Part shown: positions 25,519 to 34,499 of the stretch, piece after piece
How the letters are laid out: each line of letters begins with the position of its first letter
How positions within the stretch are numbered: the first letter of the stretch is position 1
Source of the DNA: an uncultured Eubacteriales bacterium
GTDB taxonomy: Bacteria; Bacillota; Clostridia; Lachnospirales; Lachnospiraceae
Direction of reading: 5' to 3'
Assembly: GCA_900316715.1 (NCBI GenBank)
Contig: ONEC01000005.1
Span: 1-46,893 of the forward strand
Length of the DNA stretch: 46,893 nt
Notes under the pieces: generated by a model
What the model saw: only the letters and a program-made list of their open reading frames with translations
Told to the model about the DNA's origin: nothing
The model's database searches: none
Made by a program: the position numbers and the translations under genes

Positions 25519-25776
25519 ATGACTACAAAGAAGATTGTTGTGAAGTTACCTAGTTATGCTGAAGCACGTCCTGTTGCAGAGATCGTACAGACAGCAAGCA
25601 GATTTGACAGCGAGATTTATCTTATTTCCGGTAATAAGAAGATCAATGCAAAGAGTATAATGGGCATGATGAGTCTTGGTTTATGCAACGAAGAAGAGAT
25701 TGAGGTTGAGGCAACTGGTAATGATGAGCAAGATGCTGTAAATGCTATAACAAATTATATAGGTTCTGTGGCTTAA
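25519..25776 (+). CDS. Crh-like HPr paralogue with Glu at position 15
   Basis: An 85-residue HPr-fold protein. Ser46, the HprK target, is present in NAKSIMGMMSLGL (residues 43-55), and residues RFDSEIYL match Crh/HPr. The PTS phosphocarrier His15 is absent: the segment reads SYAEARPVA, with Glu exactly at position 15 (codon GAA at 25561), and Gly13 is lost as well. In Bacillus Crh, position 15 is Gln, and Crh works only as a Ser46-phosphorylated CcpA co-regulator. The protein follows whiA by 22 bases, the same place crh occupies in Bacillus, and hprK is in the same cluster. It should not be able to carry PTS phosphate from Enzyme I. A regulatory role is inferred. Confidence 0.9.
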   Translation: MTTKKIVVKLPSYAEARPVAEIVQTASRFDSEIYLISGNKKINAKSIMGMMSLGLCNEEEIEVEATGNDEQDAVNAITNYIGSVA

Positions 25777-25801
25777 ACTACTAGCATTAGTCTCGGCTTT
25801 A

Positions 25802-25810
25802 TGGTAAAAT
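25802..25810 (+). promoter_or_regulatory. Possible extended -10 promoter for the Sel1-repeat gene
   Basis: TGGTAAAAT is an extended -10 element about 47 bases before the ATG at 25857. There is no good -35, and no terminator is visible after the Crh-like gene, so read-through may also contribute. Confidence 0.4.
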
Positions 25811-25856
25811 AACTCTACATGATGTTTTTACGATATTTGTCGGAGGTAGATAGGTT

Positions 25857-28580
25857 ATGGGATTTTTTAGCAGCTTGAAAGAGAGGATTCCTATTCTCTC
25901 AAACTTGGGTGGTGGAAAGAAATCCAATAAGAGTTCTGTTGAACTGCAATATGACAAAGCTATGAACCTTCTTGAGAACGCTAACGGAGTTGGCGCTGTT
26001 GAGGTTCTTGACGGCATTACTGACATAGGTATGAACGATGAGACTTATCGTCAGTTTGGTCTTGATGCACTTAATGTGTTAGGTGAGCTTTTTGAAAATG
26101 GACGTTACAGCAATGCACGTATAGAGAAAGACCTTAATCGTGCTGCAGGATACTACGAGAAGTATGCAAAGCTGACTAACGAATCAGAGATGATACTCAA
26201 GGTTGCAAAGACATATCTTGATGCTCAGAACTTTTCTAAAGCTATAACCTATTTTGAGAAAGCTGCTGATGCCGGTGTTAAGTCTGCATATATGAACCTT
26301 GGTTCTATATATGAGAACGGTCTCAGCAGAATAGATGAATACGGTAACAAAAGTGAATTTGTTATTCCGGTAGATTATGATAAAGCTAAGTACTGGTACA
26401 GAAAACTTTCTGATCTCGGTGATGAGAATGCTATGAAGGCGTATGACAGAGTTGATTATGCTGCAAGTCATACAGATTCTCTCGAGTTCGAGGAGAAGGA
26501 TAAGATCTATTCAGAGATTTCTGAAAAGAGAAAAGAGAAGGGCAAGGAAACCCGTTATAAGGTTATCGATCCTGCATCTCTTCAGTATCAGTATACATAT
26601 GTACATAATCAGGTTGATGGTTATATCCATAAGCTTCCTAAGGACTGGGTTAAGACTATCAATGAAGAAACAGATGAAGAATACTATGCACCTAGTATGA
26701 CATACAAGGATTTCGAGATGTATGTAAGCTATGACAGTATTCCAAGAGATTCCAAGAAGACTCTTGAGAATTATCTGAGATACTGCAATGACGCTTTTGA
26801 TGAAGAGCTTCAGCTTAAGTCATACATTACAGAGTATGCAGATGGTATCTTCACAACCTTCTATCATAAAGAGATGAACAAAGGTATCGTTACCTTCGCT
26901 TTCTTCCAGGGTAGAAGACTTGCATGTATGAGATTCGTATGTGCAACAATGGAGATTATAGAGCAGTACGAAGAGATTATCTTTGAGACAGCTAACAGCT
27001 TTGCATTCATTGCTCCTACACGAGTTAGTGATCAGAGCCTTAACCGTAAGGATAATCAGTATTACAGCGAAGCTACATACTGCTATTATCTTGAAGACTA
27101 TGAAGGCGCCATGAGTGCTGCAAAGCAGGCTCTTAAGCTTGGCTCTATCAAGGCCAGCTACCTTCTTATAGATCTTTACTTCGATAAGGATTCTCCATAC
27201 TTTGATCTTGATAAGACTATCAGTTATGCAAAGCAGCTCTTTGATGCAACAAAGGATCCAGACCTTGCATTTCTGATCGGTAATATCTTTGATCAGGAAT
27301 ATAAAGATTATGCTAAGGCACTTAAGTGGTACGAGGATGCTAACAGACTCGGCCATAAGAGAGTTCCTTTCTATCTCGGTAGATTCTATTATTACGGACT
27401 TCTTAATACAGGAAGAGACGGAGACAAGGCACTCAAGTTCTTCCAGGCAGCTCAGAAGAATGGTATCACAGAAGCGGATGCTTATATCAAGGATATCAAG
27501 GATCTCAAGGGTGAAAGCCTTCAGCAGGCTGTTGAGAAGTGGGATAGAGCTGTTAAGGCCGGAAGTGCAGCTACAGCACTTAAGGTTGCTCTTATGAAAC
27601 AGAGCCAGGTATTCTATATTGCTACTGATTATGAGATTGAGAAGGCCTTCCTTGAGGCGCTCGGGCTCGGAAGTTATCAGGCAGCATATGAACTTGGTAA
27701 GATATATGAGAGAATAGAATCACAGCCTAACTATTCAGGTGAGAAGAAAGCTCTCAAGTATTTTGAAAAAGCATATGATAACCACTTTGAAGATTTCGAT
27801 AAGGAAAATCTTTACAAGGTTATTCAGTATAAAGAGGAAAAGGGAGCTACAACAGAGGAGCTCATTCAGCTGTACCTTGAGAATGCAGCAATGGCACATA
27901 TCCCTGCTGTAGAGAAGATTGTTGATCTTGTTAAGTATCGTACTCCTCAGATTACAGAGCTTTATAAGAAGCTCGTTGAGAAGGCTGAGACAGGTGATGA
28001 TGCAGCAATCGTTTCTATGTTTAAGCTCGAGAAGATGTATCCTGATCTTGTTATATCAGAGCCTAATGCTACAGATAAGGCTATTGAGAACAAGTTCTTC
28101 AGACTTCTTGTTCCTCGTCAGAGTACAGCGTCTATCAACGATGACGGTGGTACTATAAAGATTGCCGATTCAGTTATTGAGTTCGCAGTTGCGGAACTTC
28201 CTATCAAGGTTGATTCTGAAGATGATTACCTTAAGATCTACAAGCTTATTCTTTCAGAGTATCTTCCTGATGATAATGCAGAGATCATCATCGCTAACTC
28301 ACGTATGATCGGTTCAGGTATGAAAGAAACCAAGGATAATGTATTCTCCTTCAGTATTCTGCTTATAAGTTCAAAGAACCAGTATCTCTTCAAGCTGTCA
28401 TCACGTGACAGAAGAGAGATGATCTCATTCAAGGATGAGCTTATCAGAATAGCTAAGTCACTGGTTGAGTCCGGTGAGATCTACATTTCCGAGGATGGAC
28501 ACAGAAAGAATATCGGTCTTTCATTCCTTCTTAAGGCAAACGAGAACGGATTCCTGTCAATCGGTAAGCAGGAAGACTGA
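25857..28580 (+). CDS. Large Sel1/TPR-repeat protein of unknown function
   Basis: A 907-residue, probably cytoplasmic protein. Sel1-like repeats are recognisable in several blocks: KAITYFEKAADAGVKSAYMN and KAKYWYRKLSDLGDENA (about residues 123-200), KTISYAKQLFDATKDPDLAF and KALKWYEDANRLGHKRV with KALKFFQAAQKNG (about 445-540), and KALKYFEKAYDN (about 634-645). Between the first two blocks (about 230-390) and at the C-terminus (about 740-880) lie two non-repeat alpha/beta segments that look alike in layout and may be duplicated domains. They distantly recall PsbP/Mog1-like folds, which is only a guess. A GGAGG site precedes the ATG. Codon use is that of a well-expressed gene. The partner or substrate is unknown. 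Confidence 0.82.
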   Translation: MGFFSSLKERIPILSNLGGGKKSNKSSVELQYDKAMNLLENANGVGAVEVLDGITDIGMNDETYRQFGLDALNVLGELFENGRYSNARIEKDLNRAAGYYEKYAKLTNESEMILKVAKTYLDAQNFSKAITYFEKAADAGVKSAYMNLGSIYENGLSRIDEYGNKSEFVIPVDYDKAKYWYRKLSDLGDENAMKAYDRVDYAASHTDSLEFEEKDKIYSEISEKRKEKGKETRYKVIDPASLQYQYTYVHNQVDGYIHKLPKDWVKTINEETDEEYYAPSMTYKDFEMYVSYDSIPRDSKKTLENYLRYCNDAFDEELQLKSYITEYADGIFTTFYHKEMNKGIVTFAFFQGRRLACMRFVCATMEIIEQYEEIIFETANSFAFIAPTRVSDQSLNRKDNQYYSEATYCYYLEDYEGAMSAAKQALKLGSIKASYLLIDLYFDKDSPYFDLDKTISYAKQLFDATKDPDLAFLIGNIFDQEYKDYAKALKWYEDANRLGHKRVPFYLGRFYYYGLLNTGRDGDKALKFFQAAQKNGITEADAYIKDIKDLKGESLQQAVEKWDRAVKAGSAATALKVALMKQSQVFYIATDYEIEKAFLEALGLGSYQAAYELGKIYERIESQPNYSGEKKALKYFEKAYDNHFEDFDKENLYKVIQYKEEKGATTEELIQLYLENAAMAHIPAVEKIVDLVKYRTPQITELYKKLVEKAETGDDAAIVSMFKLEKMYPDLVISEPNATDKAIENKFFRLLVPRQSTASINDDGGTIKIADSVIEFAVAELPIKVDSEDDYLKIYKLILSEYLPDDNAEIIIANSRMIGSGMKETKDNVFSFSILLISSKNQYLFKLSSRDRREMISFKDELIRIAKSLVESGEIYISEDGHRKNIGLSFLLKANENGFLSIGKQED

Positions 28581-28592
28581 TAATATAATATT

Positions 28593-28707
28593 TTATTACA
28601 GGGCAGGGTGAGATTCCCGACCGGCGGTATAGCCCGCGAGACCGGTTGTTCCGGTTTGAACCGATGAGATTTCGGTGCCGACAGTATAGTCTGGATGAAA
28701 GTAATAA
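28593..28707 (+). promoter_or_regulatory. FMN riboswitch (RFN element)
   Basis: The conserved RFN core is present: CAGGGTGAGATTCCCGACCGG, GCGGTATAGCCCGCGAG, a variable arm, then GAGATTTCGGTGCCGACAGT and ATAGTCTGGATGAAAG, each nearly identical to consensus. The P1 helix is a perfect 7-bp pairing of TTATTAC (28593-28599) with GTAATAA (28701-28707). It senses FMN and controls the riboflavin operon through the terminator directly downstream. Confidence 0.97.
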
Positions 28708-28717
28708 GAAGAAGTTT

Positions 28718-28759
28718 ATGCCCTGGGTAGATTCTATCCGGGGCATTTTATATTTTTTA
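28718..28759 (+). terminator. Riboswitch-controlled terminator
   Basis: A 14-bp stem with two G-U pairs, left arm 28718-28731 (ATGCCCTGGGTAGA) and right arm 28733-28746 (TCTATCCGGGGCAT), with the innermost pairs opening to make the loop. It is followed by TTTATATTTTTT. When FMN binds the aptamer, transcription should stop here before ribD. Confidence 0.9.
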
Positions 28760-28794
28760 CTGGCATATAGTTTGAAAGGGGGACATTCGGGACA

Positions 28795-29904
28795 ATGGCA
28801 TACGATAAGAAGTATATGGAAAGAGCTATCGAGCTGGCTAAGAAGGGCGTCGGTGCAGTTAATCCTAATCCGCTTGTGGGGGCGGTTATAGTTAAGGATG
28901 GACGCGTGATCGGAGAAGGTTACCATGCTCAGTATGGCGGACTGCACGCAGAAAGACAGGCACTGGAAAATGTGACAGAATCTCCTGCCGGAGCAGAGCT
29001 TTATGTTACACTTGAACCTTGTAATCATACAGGTAAACAGCCTCCATGTACAGATGCTATTCTTGAAGCAAAGATTAAGAGAGTATATATTGGATCGGAT
29101 GATCCTAATCCTCTGGTGTGCGGCAAGGGTGTATGGCGTCTCAGAAGTGCCGGAGTTGAGGTAATCACACATGTTATGAAGGATGAATGTGATGCTCTCA
29201 ATAAGCCGTTTTTCCATTATATAACTCATAAAACACCTTATATTATTTATAAATATGCCATGACAATGGATGGAAAGATATGTACATCTACAGGTAAGAG
29301 CAGATGGATATCCAACGAGGCTTCTCGTAAGGCTATTCATGTACTTCGTGATAAATGTACAGCCATTATGGTAGGAATAGGTACGGTTCTGGCGGATGAT
29401 CCTATGCTTAACTGCCGTATAGAAGGCGGTCATGATCCTATAAGAATAATATGTGACAGTCATCTCAGGATTCCTATGGACTGTAATATAGTTAATACTG
29501 CAAATGAGATAAAGACCTATGTTGCAGCTCTTAAGGAAATTGAAAATGAGAAGAAAGATAAGATAAATGCACTCAAAGATGCCGGTATCGGAACACTGCT
29601 TCTTCCGGCAGATGATTTTGGGCATATAGATGTAAATGCTCTTGTTATGCAGCTTGGAAGAATGGAGATTGACAGCCTGCTTCTTGAAGGCGGCGGTCAG
29701 CTGGGCTGGAGCATGTTCAGGGAAGACCTGATAGATGAAGTTTATACCTTGATATCACCTAAGGTATTCGGTGGTACAGGTGCATCTCCTGTAGGAGGAG
29801 AGGGTATTGATGAAGTTGAAAATGCAGCGCATTTCACTCTCAGTGATACCAGAATCCTTGATGGAGATATGATGCTACATTATGTCAGAAAGAAGGAAGA
29901 CTGA
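28795..29904 (+). CDS. ribD: Bifunctional riboflavin deaminase/reductase RibD
   Basis: A 369-residue two-domain enzyme for the second and third steps of riboflavin synthesis. The N-terminal pyrimidine deaminase has the zinc site H51-A-E53 and C76/C85 (PCNHTGKQPPC), with NPNPLVGAVIV before it. The C-terminal reductase starts at about residue 148 (YIIYKYAMTMDGKI) with GIGTVLADDPMLNCR and a glycine-rich LLLEGGGQLGWSM. A GGGGG ribosome site precedes the ATG. It is the first gene after the FMN riboswitch, and its stop overlaps the ribE start (TGATG). Confidence 0.97.
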   Translation: MAYDKKYMERAIELAKKGVGAVNPNPLVGAVIVKDGRVIGEGYHAQYGGLHAERQALENVTESPAGAELYVTLEPCNHTGKQPPCTDAILEAKIKRVYIGSDDPNPLVCGKGVWRLRSAGVEVITHVMKDECDALNKPFFHYITHKTPYIIYKYAMTMDGKICTSTGKSRWISNEASRKAIHVLRDKCTAIMVGIGTVLADDPMLNCRIEGGHDPIRIICDSHLRIPMDCNIVNTANEIKTYVAALKEIENEKKDKINALKDAGIGTLLLPADDFGHIDVNALVMQLGRMEIDSLLLEGGGQLGWSMFREDLIDEVYTLISPKVFGGTGASPVGGEGIDEVENAAHFTLSDTRILDGDMMLHYVRKKED

Positions 29905-30584
29905 TGTTTACCGGAATAATTGAAAAGGTTGGAAAGATTAAAAAGATAAATAAGCTTTCCAAAGGTGCTGAGATAACCATCGAAGCCGGAAATCTTCTGG
30001 ATGATGTGAAGATTGGTGACAGTATAGCCGTTAATGGTGTATGTCTTACTGTTACATCAATGTCCGGAACACTCTTTACGGCGGATGTTATGGCAGAGAC
30101 CCTGAGACGTTCATCTCTTGGCGAGTTGAGTTCAGGAGATGGAGTTAATCTCGAAAGAGCCATGAGTCTTCAGGGAAGATTTGGAGGCCATATAGTTTCA
30201 GGTCATATAGATGGAACAGGTGTTATCGAAAACTTTGAAAAAGAAGATAACGCTGTATGGGTAAGTATTAAGGCTGACAGCAGCATACTTCGGCTTATTG
30301 TTGAAAAGGGAAGTATAGCCATAGATGGAATAAGTCTTACGGTTGCCTATGTAGATAAGGAAAGATTCAAGGTTTCTGTTATTCCTCATACGGGTGAAGA
30401 AACAACACTGCTGAAGAAAAAAAGAGGAGCAGTGGTAAATCTTGAGAACGATATCATAGGTAAGTATGTGGAAAGACTCCTGTTTACAGGTGGTAATGTA
30501 AAAGGAGGACAGCCTGACAGGGCTGAAAATCTTGAGAAAAATAAGTCCTTTGCCGAGCTTTTATCAGGCAATGGATTTATATAA
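29904..30584 (+). CDS. ribE: Riboflavin synthase alpha subunit
   Basis: A 226-residue riboflavin synthase that dismutates two 6,7-dimethyl-8-ribityllumazines. It starts with the invariant [10 protein letters not shown] and consists of two homologous beta-barrel (lumazine-binding) halves: [11 protein letters not shown] in the first, [11 protein letters not shown] in the second. [14 protein letters not shown] marks the junction. Length is slightly above the usual 210-220 because of a C-terminal extension. The start codon overlaps the ribD stop by one base. Confidence 0.96.
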   Translation: MFTGIIEKVGKIKKINKLSKGAEITIEAGNLLDDVKIGDSIAVNGVCLTVTSMSGTLFTADVMAETLRRSSLGELSSGDGVNLERAMSLQGRFGGHIVSGHIDGTGVIENFEKEDNAVWVSIKADSSILRLIVEKGSIAIDGISLTVAYVDKERFKVSVIPHTGEETTLLKKKRGAVVNLENDIIGKYVERLLFTGGNVKGGQPDRAENLEKNKSFAELLSGNGFI

Positions 30585-30607
30585 ATACAAACGAGGTGTT
30601 ACATAAA

Positions 30608-31816
30608 TTGGAAGAGAATATGTTTAATTCAACTGAAGAGATTCTTGAAGATCTGAAGGCAGGAAAGATTGTTGTAATTCTTGATGATGAGGACAGAGAG
30701 AACGAAGGGGATGTCATAGTTGCCGCAGAGTTTGCTACAACAGAGAATGTAAACTTTATGGCAAAATATGCAAGAGGACTTATCTGTATGCCGATGGATG
30801 AGAGCTATGCAGAAAGACTGGATCTTCCTCAGATGTGTCCTGTAAATACAGATAATCATTTGACTGCATTTTCTGTATCTGTCGATCATATATCAACAAC
30901 AACCGGTATATCGGCAGAAGAAAGAGGAATTACAGCAAGAGCTTTTGCGGCAGAAGATGCAAAGCCTGAGGATTTCAGAAGACCGGGACATATGTTTCCG
31001 CTTCTTGCAAAGACAGGCGGCGTAATTGTAAGAAAAGGACATACAGAAGCTACTGTGGATCTGTGCAGACTTGCAGGTCTTAAGCCTGTGGGACTCTGTT
31101 GTGAGATAATGAAGGATGATGGAACTATGGCAAGAAGAGATGACTTAATAGAATTTGCCAAAGAACATGGCCTTAAGATATCTACGGTTGAAAAGCTTAT
31201 TCAATACAGGAAGGAAAATGAAACACTTGTTGAAGAAGTTACAAGTGCAGCTCTTCCTACCAAGTATGGAGATTTTATCATCCATGGATTTATCAATAAG
31301 GTTACAGGCGAACATCATGTGGCTCTTACTATGGGCGATGTCAGTGATGGCGAACCTGTTCTTGTAAGAGTTCATTCAGAATGTCTCACAGGAGATGCCT
31401 TCGGATCACTTAAGTGTGACTGCGGTGACCAGCTTGATGCAGCTATGAAGAAGATAGCTGAAGAAGGAAGAGGAATTCTGCTTTACATGCGTCAGGAAGG
31501 AAGAGGTATAGGACTTATTAATAAGATAAGAGCTTATGCACTTCAGGATAAGGGACGTGATACTGTTGAAGCAAACGTTGAGCTTGGTTTTCCAGCAGAT
31601 GCCAGAGATTATACTATAGGAACACAGATCCTTGTTCAGCTGGGTGTAAGAAAGATGAGACTTCTTACCAATAATCCGTTAAAGGTTTATGGCCTTCAGG
31701 GATATAATCTTGAAATAGTTGAAAGAGTTCCTATTGAAATAGAGCCTCAGGAAAAAGACCGTTTCTATCTTGAAACAAAGAAGATAAAGATGGGTCACAT
31801 ACTGCAGGATGTATAA
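30608..31816 (+). CDS. ribA: Fused DHBP synthase/GTP cyclohydrolase II RibBA
   Basis: A bifunctional enzyme feeding both branches of riboflavin synthesis. The N-terminal DHBP synthase has [10 protein letters not shown] and YARGLICMP, with a GHTEATVDL segment. The C-terminal GTP cyclohydrolase II has the zinc motif [20 protein letters not shown] and [10 protein letters not shown] place the start at TTG 30608 because GAGGTG (30593-30598) lies 9 bases upstream. An ATG at 30620 matches the usual family N-terminus equally well, but its Shine-Dalgarno match is only 3 bases away. Residues between the two starts are few, so function is unaffected. Confidence 0.95.
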   Translation: MEENMFNSTEEILEDLKAGKIVVILDDEDRENEGDVIVAAEFATTENVNFMAKYARGLICMPMDESYAERLDLPQMCPVNTDNHLTAFSVSVDHISTTTGISAEERGITARAFAAEDAKPEDFRRPGHMFPLLAKTGGVIVRKGHTEATVDLCRLAGLKPVGLCCEIMKDDGTMARRDDLIEFAKEHGLKISTVEKLIQYRKENETLVEEVTSAALPTKYGDFIIHGFINKVTGEHHVALTMGDVSDGEPVLVRVHSECLTGDAFGSLKCDCGDQLDAAMKKIAEEGRGILLYMRQEGRGIGLINKIRAYALQDKGRDTVEANVELGFPADARDYTIGTQILVQLGVRKMRLLTNNPLKVYGLQGYNLEIVERVPIEIEPQEKDRFYLETKKIKMGHILQDV

Positions 31817-31868
31817 AGATAACATTTAAACTATATATACACATTTAAAAATATAAGAGGTAATTATC

Positions 31869-32330
31869 ATGAATAAGATTGAAGGAAAAGTAGTAGCTAG
31901 TGGAATTAAGGTTGGTATTGTTGCATCAAGATTTAACGAGTTTATAGTATCAAAACTTGTAGGCGGTGCTATGGACGGTCTCGTAAGACATGATGTTAAG
32001 GATGAGGATATAACAGTAGCATGGGTGCCTGGAGCATTTGAGATTCCTCTTGCTGCTAAGAAAATGGCTAAGTCAGGCAAGTATGACGCTGTTATCTGTC
32101 TTGGAACAGTTATCAGAGGTGAAACAAGTCATTATGATTATGTATGTGCTGAGGTTTCAAAGGGAATCGCTCAGGTAAGCCTTGAGTCAGAAGTTCCTGT
32201 AATGTTCGGTATTCTTACAACAGATACTATTGAGCAGGCTGTTACAAGAGCCGGCACAAAGGCTGGAAACAAGGGTTATGATTGTGCTCTTGGTGCAATT
32301 GAGATGGTTAATCTTATGAAGCAGCTGTAA
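31869..32330 (+). CDS. ribH: 6,7-dimethyl-8-ribityllumazine synthase
   Basis: A 153-residue lumazine synthase, usually a 60-mer capsid in bacteria. The substrate-binding parts are [30 protein letters not shown], and [17 protein letters not shown] with the catalytic His in it. [12 protein letters not shown] follows, and the C-terminal helix [12 protein letters not shown] closes the protein. AAGAGGT precedes the ATG. The HAD phosphatase gene starts 17 bases later with no terminator between. Confidence 0.97.
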   Translation: MNKIEGKVVASGIKVGIVASRFNEFIVSKLVGGAMDGLVRHDVKDEDITVAWVPGAFEIPLAAKKMAKSGKYDAVICLGTVIRGETSHYDYVCAEVSKGIAQVSLESEVPVMFGILTTDTIEQAVTRAGTKAGNKGYDCALGAIEMVNLMKQL

Positions 32331-32347
32331 ATAAGAGACATTTTATT

Positions 32348-33133
32348 ATGAACATTCTCTTTTTTGATATTGATGGAACATTAATTACTACAGATGGTAC
32401 CAGGTATTTCCCTGAAGATGCCAAGGAAGCTCTTAGAACAGCCCGTCAGAACGGAAATCTCTGCTTTATAAACACTGGAAGAGTTTTCTCCAATGTGGAT
32501 GATTTTATAAGAGAAGTCGGATTTGATGGATATGTATGTGGCTGTGGAAGCTATATCAGATATAAGGATGAAGTCCTGTATCATAATAAGATATCGAAGG
32601 ATGTATGCAGAGAAGTGGCATATAAATGCAGGGAACTGGGCATGAATGCGCTTTTTGAATATGCTGATTATACCTGCATCGATAATGAGATGAGCAGCCC
32701 GGAGAGAGACAGACTGGTGGATTATTTCACTGAAGGCGGTAAAAAACTTATAACAGATATAGATTCTCCGGAGTTTATATTTGATAAGTTTAGTGCCTGG
32801 TATGATGAGAACAGCCGTCTTGATGAATTCCAGAAATATATAGCAAAGTATTTTGATTATATAGACAGAGAAGGAAATTTCTGTGAGCTGCAGCCCCTGG
32901 GACATTCCAAGGCGAGCGGCATAGAATTTCTCCTTGACTATTTTCATATGCAAGTGGATAATTCATTTGTATTCGGCGATGGTAATAATGATTTACAGAT
33001 GATGCGCTACGCAGGACATAGTATCTGTATGCAGAACGGAAGTGAAGATGCCCTTAAGGCGGCTGAATATGTTACAGGTTCTGTTACGGAGGGTGGTATA
33101 GCAGGAGCGCTTAAACATTACGGACTTATATAA
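32348..33133 (+). CDS. Cof-type HAD phosphatase, candidate for the riboflavin-pathway phosphatase
   Basis: A 261-residue HAD-superfamily hydrolase with a C2-type cap, of the Cof/YcsE group. Motif I is D7-I-D9-G-T, motif II is the Thr of INTGR, the conserved Lys is in GHSKASGIEFLL and motif IV is FGDGNNDLQMM. It lies 17 bases after ribH in the FMN-controlled operon. Riboflavin synthesis needs a phosphatase that removes phosphate from the RibD product, and in Bacillus this is done by HAD enzymes of this group (YcsE, YwtE, YitU), normally unlinked to the rib genes. Position makes this gene a good candidate. Substrate cannot be read from the sequence itself. The stop overlaps the next ATG (TAATG). 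Confidence 0.88.
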   Translation: MNILFFDIDGTLITTDGTRYFPEDAKEALRTARQNGNLCFINTGRVFSNVDDFIREVGFDGYVCGCGSYIRYKDEVLYHNKISKDVCREVAYKCRELGMNALFEYADYTCIDNEMSSPERDRLVDYFTEGGKKLITDIDSPEFIFDKFSAWYDENSRLDEFQKYIAKYFDYIDREGNFCELQPLGHSKASGIEFLLDYFHMQVDNSFVFGDGNNDLQMMRYAGHSICMQNGSEDALKAAEYVTGSVTEGGIAGALKHYGLI

Positions 33134-34023
33134 TGAATATAGAAAACAATTCACAACAGGATAATGGCGAGATAACAAGACTTAAAGATTTTAAGCTGAT
33201 GGAAGAGTTAAAGATTGCTCTTTCAGTTCCAAGCAGACTTTCAGAACTTGGTGAAGTTACAAAGAAAACCTTTGTAAAGTATGTAATCTTTTTGTCGCTG
33301 CTGATATCAGTTATCATCTATCTGATCCCTTCGATTGCTACTGTAGCAGGATTTGGAGGGTTCAGATCTCTTTTCATGGAAAAAATGCCGGCTTTCAAGT
33401 ACGAGAACGGTACATTAACAGCTGAAAGAAAGTTTGATATGGTTATATCAGGCTATCATCTGTATGTAGATACAAGCCAGTCGGAGGTTTCTGCGGCATC
33501 ACTCCCTTCAAATGGTATGTATCTTGCATTTGGAAGCAAGACGGTAAGTTTCATAGTTGTCCAGAAAAATGCAGTAAATGATTTTTCAAATATTCTTTAT
33601 AAGATAAATAATAAAGAAATGTTTCTAGAAGGTATGGATAATGCTTCCTTTGCAGAAGCGTCTAATACTTTCTATATATCATCCTTTATGTTCGCTATAT
33701 TCTATGCGCTTTTAATGGCGTTAAAATATATTCTTCTTGCAATGATATATACAGGAATACTCTGGGTGGCATATAAGGTTTCGATAAAGAATATCTATGA
33801 ATTTGAAGCCTGCCATATTTCATTTTATGCACAGACAATAGGTATACTTTTTGTGAGTATTAATAAAGCTCTGGGATATATGATACCTGGTATGCTGGCA
33901 TCAATTGCAGGAATCTTTATAACCTTTAAGCTTATAAGTTACACGCTCAAGGTATATAGGGAAAAGAATAATACTGATTCAGAGGAACGAGGAATATTCC
34001 CGGGGGATAATAAATGGAAATAG
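33133..34023 (+). CDS. DUF1189-like multi-pass membrane protein
   Basis: A 296-residue membrane protein with a hydrophobic segment at about residues 48-70, a non-cytoplasmic region of about 115 residues (starting AFKYENGTLTAERKF, the kind of ENGxL segment seen in DUF1189 proteins), and three or four segments between about 180 and 280. The family assignment is by eye and moderate. Function is unknown. Its ATG overlaps the stop of the HAD gene and its own end overlaps the CYTH gene by 10 bases, so the three are translated as a coupled group. Confidence 0.72.
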   Translation: MNIENNSQQDNGEITRLKDFKLMEELKIALSVPSRLSELGEVTKKTFVKYVIFLSLLISVIIYLIPSIATVAGFGGFRSLFMEKMPAFKYENGTLTAERKFDMVISGYHLYVDTSQSEVSAASLPSNGMYLAFGSKTVSFIVVQKNAVNDFSNILYKINNKEMFLEGMDNASFAEASNTFYISSFMFAIFYALLMALKYILLAMIYTGILWVAYKVSIKNIYEFEACHISFYAQTIGILFVSINKALGYMIPGMLASIAGIFITFKLISYTLKVYREKNNTDSEERGIFPGDNKWK

Positions 34024-34499
34024 AAAGAAAGTTTCTTATTAAATATCTTCCGGAGAATCTGGAAAGCTATCCTCATAATGAGATAGCTCAAGGGTATATC
34101 TCAGTATCTCCTGTTATAAGGATCAGGAAATCGGATGAAAGATATATACTTACAGTAAAGTCTTCCGGATTTTTATGCAGAGAAGAGTTTGAGACTGAGA
34201 TGACAGCTGATGAATTTAAAAAGCTCAGCTGCAAGGTGGAAGGTAATGTTATATCTAAGACAAGATATAAGATACCGCTCCCTGGAAATCTCACAGCCGA
34301 GCTTGATATATTTCATGATGATTTTGAAGGCCTTGTATATGTGGAAGTTGAATTCAGTGATGTTCCTTCTGCAGAAACCTTTCAGATCCCTGATTTCTTC
34401 GGCAGGGAATTAACAGAAGAAGCAGGTTATTCCAATTCTGATCTCAGTTCCATGAAGAAAGAAGATATAAAACCTTTCATAGAGAAAAATATGAACTAG
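34014..34499 (+). CDS. CYTH-domain protein, probable triphosphatase
   Basis: A 161-residue CYTH-fold protein. The signature ExExK is right at the N-terminus (EIERK, residues 2-6). Later family features are the IRIRK basic pair, YILTVKSSG, KTRYKIP, and an acidic ELDIF plus YVEVEF that would bind metal. Small CYTH enzymes hydrolyse inorganic tripolyphosphate or related triphosphates. A GGGGG ribosome site lies in the end of the previous gene. Its stop codon TAG shares the palindrome CTAG with the stop of the convergent pyrophosphatase gene, a possibly meaningful pairing of two polyphosphate-type hydrolases. Confidence 0.88.
   Translation: MEIERKFLIKYLPENLESYPHNEIAQGYISVSPVIRIRKSDERYILTVKSSGFLCREEFETEMTADEFKKLSCKVEGNVISKTRYKIPLPGNLTAELDIFHDDFEGLVYVEVEFSDVPSAETFQIPDFFGRELTEEAGYSNSDLSSMKKEDIKPFIEKNMN

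Noticed and set aside
25519..25776. Calling this gene ordinary HPr (ptsH)
   Set aside because: The phosphocarrier His15 is Glu and Gly13 is lost, so it cannot act as the usual PTS phosphocarrier. Crh-like is the better name.
28531..29625. A 364-codon minus-strand frame across the FMN riboswitch and ribD
   Set aside because: It runs opposite to a conserved riboswitch and to ribD with all catalytic motifs. The translated protein has no family features.
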